A stretch of 11,799 nucleotides of DNA from Gyrodactylus bullatarudis (taxonomy: Eukaryota; Platyhelminthes; Monogenea; Gyrodactylidea; Gyrodactylidae). Under the pieces are notes generated by a model. The model saw nothing but the letters and a program-made list of their open reading frames with translations, was not told the DNA's origin and ran no database searches. Where the stretch lies: assembly GCA_012064415.1 (NCBI GenBank), contig SSNU01003033.1:1-11799 (forward strand). Reading direction: 5' to 3'. Both the position numbers and the translations under genes were made by a program. Numbering within the stretch: position 1 is the first letter of the stretch; each line of letters opens with the position of its first letter. This document shows positions 7,791 through 11,799 of the stretch, piece after piece.

Positions 7791-8069
7791 TCAGCTTAGA
7801 ATTCGAGAATTCAAGCTCCTCTTTATGATCTGATCAAGATTCCTGATACCTTTTAAATTATAATTCGGCAAGAATGTTTTTAAATTCCATAGTAAAATTA
7901 GTGTTGATTGGAAAATAAACTGATACTTTTTCCTTAGCTGAGGGCTGGAACTGAATTTTTCGAATAAATGCTCCAAGCATCCACTCTCAAGAATATAAGT
8001 CCAATCAAGGGAATCCGATAGCACTGTGATCATATGGAACATTAGATCCGGCAAAAGCAGCTTATCAAG
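7791..8069 (-). CDS. Candidate last exon, possible ARM/HEAT-like helical protein
   Basis: On the minus strand a T-rich tract and TTTTGTTTTAG end just before 8069, a strong splice acceptor. The frame then runs 92 codons from LDKLLLPDLMFHM to a TGA at 7791-7793. Segments such as LESGCLEHLFEKF and FQSTLILLWNL look like amphipathic helices of armadillo or HEAT repeats, but I cannot identify a family. No phase-compatible donor was found in the nearest upstream candidate exon (8965-9030), so intermediate exons would be needed. One open frame of this length is expected by chance in a window this AT-rich. Confidence 0.25.
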   Translation of the reverse strand, partial: LDKLLLPDLMFHMITVLSDSLDWTYILESGCLEHLFEKFSSSPQLRKKYQFIFQSTLILLWNLKTFLPNYNLKGIRNLDQIIKRSLNSRILS

Positions 8070-8964
8070 CTAAAACAAAAAGAAATTAATGGGAATTTAA
8101 TTCTTTAGTTAAAATAAAAGCTTCATTAGACCTTATTGAGCGGATGAGTAATTTCAGTAAGTTGAACTAACCAATCAGATTCGTTTTTGTACGATAATAT
8201 TGTCGAACTTTATCAAGAATATCATTGTTAGATTCTAAACTCATATGGAAGGTTAGAGAACACAAGCGTATATTCGAGAATTGTTTTATTCAGACAGTGA
8301 CGTCATACTACATGATATTCAAATTTCCCATGCCACATTATATTTTTCTATATGTCTGAATAAATATTTTGATAGGAAAAATAACACAGTATGGTCTTTG
8401 GGGTGTATGTCGAAACACTGACACGGGGATTAGAGGTAAATTAGGAAGTCTGGTTATACACACAAACACATCTTTTCAAAGGATCTCAAGGGGAACATAG
8501 AAAAACAAAAAAGGGGGTCTGATGACTTTCACACTAACATTAGAGTGACGTAATGGATTGTGATGCATATTGTTCACCTCTAGACTTATATCCATATTTG
8601 GATAGATCTTGATTAAATTTGAAAGCAATCTTAATTTATTATTTAATCTAGTTTCTTCTGAGCTTGATCATGGAAATAAGCCAGAGCACAAACTATTGCA
8701 TGCTTTTTCGAATGGTGGTTTTAATTTACCGTAGAAATTAAGACGTAGAAAATAAACTGTATTTCGGTTTCAGCATGGGAATAAAAAATGAAAATAACAA
8801 ATAATCACTGCTTGAATATAATTGGTTAATCCATACCTCACTCTCATTGGTTATTATTTTTTGTAGGAGAGAGATATAAATCACCTTTGTCATCACACAT
8901 TTTGCTCGACGCGAGTGTGAATTTGACTGTAATATTTGACTTTTAGCATATTAAAGGTGCCTAC
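8070..8964. other. Unassigned stretch with CRE-type sites and short inverted repeats
   Basis: No coding frame stands out. It holds a CRE palindrome TGACGTCA (8298-8305) and a related TGACGTAA (8546-8553), a perfect 12-base inverted repeat TTTATTCAGACA (8285-8296) and TGTCTGAATAAA (8353-8364), a hairpin TCAC..GTGA near 8529-8548, AACCAATSAG motifs at 8169 and (inverted) 8843, and a promoter-like array at 8820-8915. Confidence 0.5.
8820..8915 (+). promoter_or_regulatory. Promoter-like array (two inverted CCAAT boxes, TATA box)
   Basis: ATTGGTTAAT (8821-8830) and CTCATTGGTT (8843-8852) precede TATAAATC (8875-8882) by 20-50 bases. About 25-30 bases after the TATA box is TCATCACACATTTT, a possible start site, followed by the small hairpin CTCG-ACG-CGAG (8905-8915). 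The first downstream ATG (8968) is followed by GTAAGT, a donor-like sequence. Spacing suits an RNA polymerase II promoter for a plus-strand transcript, but no convincing plus-strand gene follows and it faces minus-strand candidate exons. Confidence 0.3.
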
Positions 8965-9030
8965 AAATGCTGATGAGTAAGTGTGAATTTCTTGCATTGA
9001 TTGGAAATGCACGTCCTATTTGATTAAAAA
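8965..9030 (-). CDS. Candidate short internal exon (minus-strand split gene)
   Basis: The acceptor CTATTTTTCAG ends just before 9030. A 22-codon open stretch (FNQIGRAFPINARNSHLL) follows, with a GTAGGC donor-like site at its end. Its phase fits the exon 9086-9305 through an intron of about 55 bases. It is very short and may be chance. Confidence 0.2.
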
Positions 9031-9085
9031 CTGAAAAATAGCTCCTATTCTGATATCAATACTGATAAAACTTTTTCCATTTTAC

Positions 9086-9305
9086 TGAAATAAATATTGG
9101 AGACATTGGTTTTGAGCTGAGCTACCGATGTCATAAGTGAATTACGAATAAGAAGATGAAAGATTATTTCACAAATAAAGATCTCTATTCCGGGCATACT
9201 CATCAGTGTGATACATGCCATAAAAATGCTAGTTTTACAAGAAAAAACTGAGGTGATTCTATTGGTCGAAATTTCAACTCGAAATGTACAATTGGTTAAT
9301 ATCTG
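9086..9305 (-). CDS. Candidate internal exon (minus-strand split gene), unknown helical protein
   Basis: The acceptor TTACCTGGTAG is followed by 73 codons with no stop (CAGATATTAACC onward) up to TTTCA followed by GTAAAA. Phase 0 at its 5' end matches the donor of the exon at 9455-9612, and phase 1 at its 3' end matches the acceptor at 9030. The product is hydrophobic with helix-like segments (FMACITLMSMPG, ICEIIFHLLIRNS). No family is recognised. Support comes only from consistent splice phases. Confidence 0.28.
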
Positions 9306-9454
9306 CTACCAGGTAAGAAATGTTGAATTTATAATTTTTCAGAGTTTCAAGTGACAATGATAATTATAATTATAGTTCTTATGGATGATAATTTTCATTG
9401 ATTATTGTGTTGCCGAGAAGAATTGAGTTATCTGCTGAAGTGGAGAATACTCAC

Positions 9455-9612
9455 CTGTTCAAAGTCCAGATTTTTGGTGATATTGATGATTATTTCATAG
9501 ATTGAATTGATGGCCACGAGAAATGGTGACTTTGCAATGCTAATGATGAATTGTGAAAATGACGGACTTAAACATTTGGTTATCTCTTTTCCATTTTTAT
9601 TCAATACGGAGC
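9455..9612 (-). CDS. Candidate internal exon (minus-strand split gene), best splice signals
   Basis: AATATTTCTAG precedes the exon, which reads SVLNKNGKEITKCLSPSF, then SIAKSPFLVAINSIYEIIIN and ends NLDFEQ at CAG followed by GTGAGT, a strong donor. An alternative acceptor (GTCTAG, exon from 9639) keeps the same frame. The leucine/isoleucine-rich helices are compatible with a HEAT-like solenoid, but no family is assigned. The opposite strand is also open (9507-9698) and lacks matching splice sites. Confidence 0.32.
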
Positions 9613-9744
9613 CTAGAAATATTGAAAATATTGGAACTGCTAGACCAAAATTAATACAAATTTATTTCTATCTTTTTAATGGAAGATGTATTAGATAATA
9701 TTTAGAATTCAAATGAATATTTTGTAATAAAGCTCATATTTTAC

Positions 9745-9891
9745 CGTTTCTTTATAGACTATTACATCAGCTAGATTTAAATAGCTACTAGCAAACGTGA
9801 ATTTTGTGATAAAATGAAACATCGAGTGAAGGGAACAGGGCCCTGGTTGGTTGTCACCATGATCCTTGTTTTCTCTATATCCATCCGACAT
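9745..9891 (-). CDS. Candidate first exon, unknown product
   Basis: ATG at 9891 starts MSDGYRENKDHGDNQ; the frame is open past a possible donor ACG followed by GTAAAATATG at about 9744. The donor phase (0) does not match the phase 1 acceptors of the next candidate exon at 9612 or 9639, so the link is not supported. An independent small ORF or chance is possible. Confidence 0.15.
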
Positions 9892-10156
9892 TTATTGCTT
9901 TCCTATACTTTTGTCCCTGCTTATAACAAGTTGAGAGCTGATTAGATTACAGAGGGGGTCATGAAAAATTCAATATTAAGATAAATTGATTATGGTTTAA
10001 AATTTGATATGATCTGAATCTTATCTCAGATTTTTTAAATTCACTATGATGAAAAGGAAAAATGAAAATTCCTAATTTCTCAAATTTAATTGAAATTGAA
10101 AATAAAATTCCTCAGAGACAACAAATATATATCGGATATTAAGAAGAATTAACAAC

Positions 10157-11039
10157 CACAGAACAAGCAAAATGAAGACCTGACGGAAAATGACCCAATC
10201 CCGCTATACCTACCTTTCAAAGGAGATGAAGCTAACTTCTCTGGTACAGATTAGAGAAGCTAACCAAAGACACGTTCAATGGTCAGAAGATGAGAATAAT
10301 TAGCCAAACTAATCAATGACAAGAACAAAGAGAAGACAAAATGGTACAACAGAAGAGGATGTGTATATGAATTCAACTGTACATGTGGAGAAACCTATAT
10401 CGGAATGACTGTGAGACCAACGATAGAACGGATCAATGAACATATCCGTGAAGGTAACGAAGGCTCCTCAGTACAACAGCACTTGATGGAATCAAAACAC
10501 CAAGCCAGTATGACTGAATTTAAAATCATTTACACAAGCAACCCGGGTCTGAGCAAACACCAAATCCAAAAGACATTGGAAATTGTGAAAGCTCAATTGG
10601 TAAACGACAAACAACCAATCCTGTGCGCACGGAAGATTTTGGGCAGAAGCTTGGATTTTCGGGGAAAAATCTTCAAAAAGGTATCAGAAGCCACCGCGAG
10701 ACCTGCCAATTCAATGACGAAATAGCTCTGACCCCAGATGACCCCAGACCAATATTCAGCCCAACCCAGAAAGAAGGTAACACGGAGGAAAGTTCAACAT
10801 TGGTGCCCAAAAACAACGATAACTCCGCATCAGCAGTGGAACAACATGCCAATGATGTCCTAGCAACACAATATAAGAAAAGGTATTACTCCTAGCCCAC
10901 AGAGACAAAAGGATCACCAAATCCCGCCCGGAAAAGATGTGCTTCGAATTCAGCCAGGCAACAAAAATCAAAAGGGAAGAGTCGAAAAACTTTCGCCAAG
11001 GGGTCCAGAGGAATAGAAACATATTTCAAAAAGATATAG
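10157..11039 (+). pseudogene. Penelope-like element copy 3 (PLE3): C-terminal part with GIY-YIG and tail, broken
   Basis: Same family as PLE1. The pieces in order are: PIPLYLPFKGDEANF in frame one (stop near 10246); RLEKLTKDTFNGQKMRIISQ in a second (stop near 10317); then a third frame open to 10725 with CVYEFNCTCGETYIGMTVRP, ERINEH, HLMESKH and LCARKILGRSLDF. The GIY-YIG motif residues are all present, but the RT is absent, so the copy is 5'-truncated near 10130-10157. After 10725 the tail continues in another frame (EIALTPDDPRPIF onward), meets an in-frame TAG at 10893-10895, and runs 47 more codons to a stop at 11037-11039. The end is strongly basic (ARKRC, KSKGKSRKTF) and closes with SRGIETYFKKI. 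There are at least three frameshifts and one nonsense codon. Confidence 0.9.
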
Positions 11040-11099
11040 AAAGGTGTAACAACAACAGTCAGAAGTCTACCCAACTAGCCCCTCCGCCCTCCGGTTACA

Positions 11100-11230
11100 A
11101 ATAAATGCTCTGATTGGCCCAAAAGAACATTTCGCATTTCATTGAATAATATTCTGTATAAATATACATATCGGTGTAGGGTCTGATGAGAACCGACGAA
11201 AATAAAGAGCTCATATTCCCTTAGAATCTA
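11100..11230 (+). promoter_or_regulatory. PLE3 pLTR-like segment with TATA box and hammerhead-like core
   Basis: It follows the PLE3 coding tail. It has AATAAATGCT (11100-11109), ATTGGC, TGTATAAATATACATATCG (11155-11173) and AAATAAAG (11200-11207), in the same order as at 3177-3259. CTGATGAG (11183-11190) and CGAAA (11197-11201) are the two conserved strands of a hammerhead ribozyme core. Position downstream of a PLE and upstream of a short ORF fits a pseudo-LTR joining tandem copies. Confidence 0.5.
11183..11219 (+). ncRNA. Degenerate hammerhead ribozyme-like motif
   Basis: CTGATGAG and CGAAA are six bases apart. Helix III can be drawn as AATA (from 11200) with TATT (11214-11217) around a 9-base loop, leaving TTC as the NUH cleavage triplet. 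Helix I would pair the GG and A of TAGGGT with CCTTA, leaving the U before CUGAUGA unpaired. Helix II is reduced to about one G-C pair, so activity is doubtful. Hammerheads are known in PLE pLTRs, which is why this is listed. Confidence 0.35.
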
Positions 11231-11251
11231 TTTTCGTTTTCTACCTACAAA

Positions 11252-11386
11252 ATGGAAGACATTAGTCAGCAAAATGATAATATATTCGTGAAAATCAGGA
11301 ATCTCAAGCAAGACAAGAAAGTTAAATGTGTTGATTTTGAATGCTCTTTTTCTGCAAAAGATCTTATTAATTTTGATTTAGATTAG
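11252..11386 (+). CDS. Short ORF of 44 codons after the pLTR-like leader
   Basis: ATG with a favourable context (ACAAAATGG) lies about 90 bases after the TATA box. The product is acidic/charged (MEDISQQND, KCVDFECSFSAKDL) and ends at TAG. Its place directly after a pLTR-like promoter suggests the N-terminal stub of a second, truncated PLE copy in tandem, or an unrelated small ORF. No domain is recognised. Confidence 0.3.
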   Translation: MEDISQQNDNIFVKIRNLKQDKKVKCVDFECSFSAKDLINFDLD

Positions 11387-11799
11387 AGTCTTAGAAGTGA
11401 TAGTAATCATTAAAAATTCATGATCCTTTAGTATGAAAACTTCTAACTTATTGTTTGTTTATAAATTCTTAACCACTCTTAAAAGTGAAAATATCCCGAA
11501 TATACCGTCTTGAAAGTGCTAAAGTATTTGCGAATATACACTTGATAAAGAAAACCTCTCTGCCCTTACTCTGTAATTTGCTCAACTACTCTTAAAAGTG
11601 AAAATACCTCGAATATACCCCTCTTGATAGTGAGAATCTATCCAATTGATTTGAAAAATATATCCCTACTAGTTAGTAAGGTCAACTATGTTTTCGTACA
11701 CGATAAAAATCGATAATGATTTTTTCTGATCTTTTCAATCAACTCATCATTTTCCAATCGAAATTGGAATTAACAAAACTTAAAATAGGCATAACTTTC
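11387..11799. other. Non-coding stretch with diverged short repeats
   Basis: No coding frame. ACTCTTAAAAGTGAAAATA occurs at 11475 and 11588 (spacing 113), each followed about 10 bases later by CGAATATAC; a third CGAATATAC is at 11531. The tandem relation is loose. A 7-base-pair hairpin TTCCAAT-CGAA-ATTGGAA lies at 11752-11769. Confidence 0.6.
11475..11638. repeat. Diverged repeat unit with ACTCTTAAAAGTGAAAATA and CGAATATAC
   Basis: Copies begin at 11475 and 11588, with about 40 of the first 50 bases alike. The internal motif CGAATATAC followed by CTTGA occurs three times (11497, 11531, 11610). This may be an old satellite fragment or part of an element running past the window. Confidence 0.6.

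Noticed and set aside
8514..8553. GGTCTGATGAC followed by a TCAC..GTGA hairpin, hammerhead-like
   Set aside because: There is no GAAA after the hairpin, so the catalytic core is incomplete.
8970..8980. GCTGATGAG, possible hammerhead or snoRNA box
   Set aside because: No CGAAA partner and no C/D box arrangement nearby.
9228..9356. Plus-strand 42-codon ORF with CAG|GTAAGA and a TTTTTCAG site 30 bases apart
   Set aside because: A 30-base intron is below the usual minimum and in frame; it is antisense to a better supported minus-strand exon.
10756..11074. Two minus-strand open frames of 88 and 60 codons
   Set aside because: Antisense to the PLE3 C-terminal tail, which is supported by its continuous frame and basic composition.

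Overview
This is a eukaryotic, almost certainly invertebrate animal, stretch of AT-rich DNA dominated by retroelements. The evidence is one non-LTR (LINE) retrotransposon and three Penelope-like elements (PLEs) of the GIY-YIG class, TATA and CCAAT-type motifs, and possible short GT-AG introns. I cannot name the species, and no known host gene is recognisable with confidence.

Layout. 1-2330 (minus): a LINE running off the left edge. It has a broken ORF1 with a coiled coil and a possible GDS esterase start, an APE-type endonuclease, and a reverse transcriptase, the last two separated by one frameshift in a seven-base homopolymer. 2328-3114 (minus): PLE1, a 5'-truncated C-terminal GIY-YIG piece joined directly to the LINE. 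3177-3300: a TATA-bearing leader that resembles a segment downstream of PLE3. 3450-6620: PLE2 (plus), with a continuous 500-codon RT plus GIY-YIG reading frame, placed between diverged inverted repeats. 6630-9890: mostly unassigned DNA holding weak candidate exons on both strands. 10157-11039 (plus): PLE3, same family as PLE1, 5'-truncated and broken. 11100-11386: a pLTR-like leader with a degenerate hammerhead-like core and a 44-codon ORF. 11387-11799: short diverged repeats.

How the parts fit. In PLEs the RT and GIY-YIG nuclease act together in target-primed reverse transcription, and pseudo-LTRs, inverted flanking copies and hammerhead ribozymes are known for the group. The most interesting signals are: (i) PLE2 and PLE3, from two different families, both appear to end in a basic tail plus a PCNA-binding (PIP-box-like) motif that is hidden by a frameshift or a stop; (ii) a hammerhead-like core in the PLE3 tail; (iii) the inverted repeat around PLE2; (iv) an ATGA overlap between a 96-codon upstream frame and the PLE2 RT frame; (v) six copies of AACCAATSAG; and (vi) a phase-consistent but unproven split gene on the minus strand near 9.0-9.6 kb.
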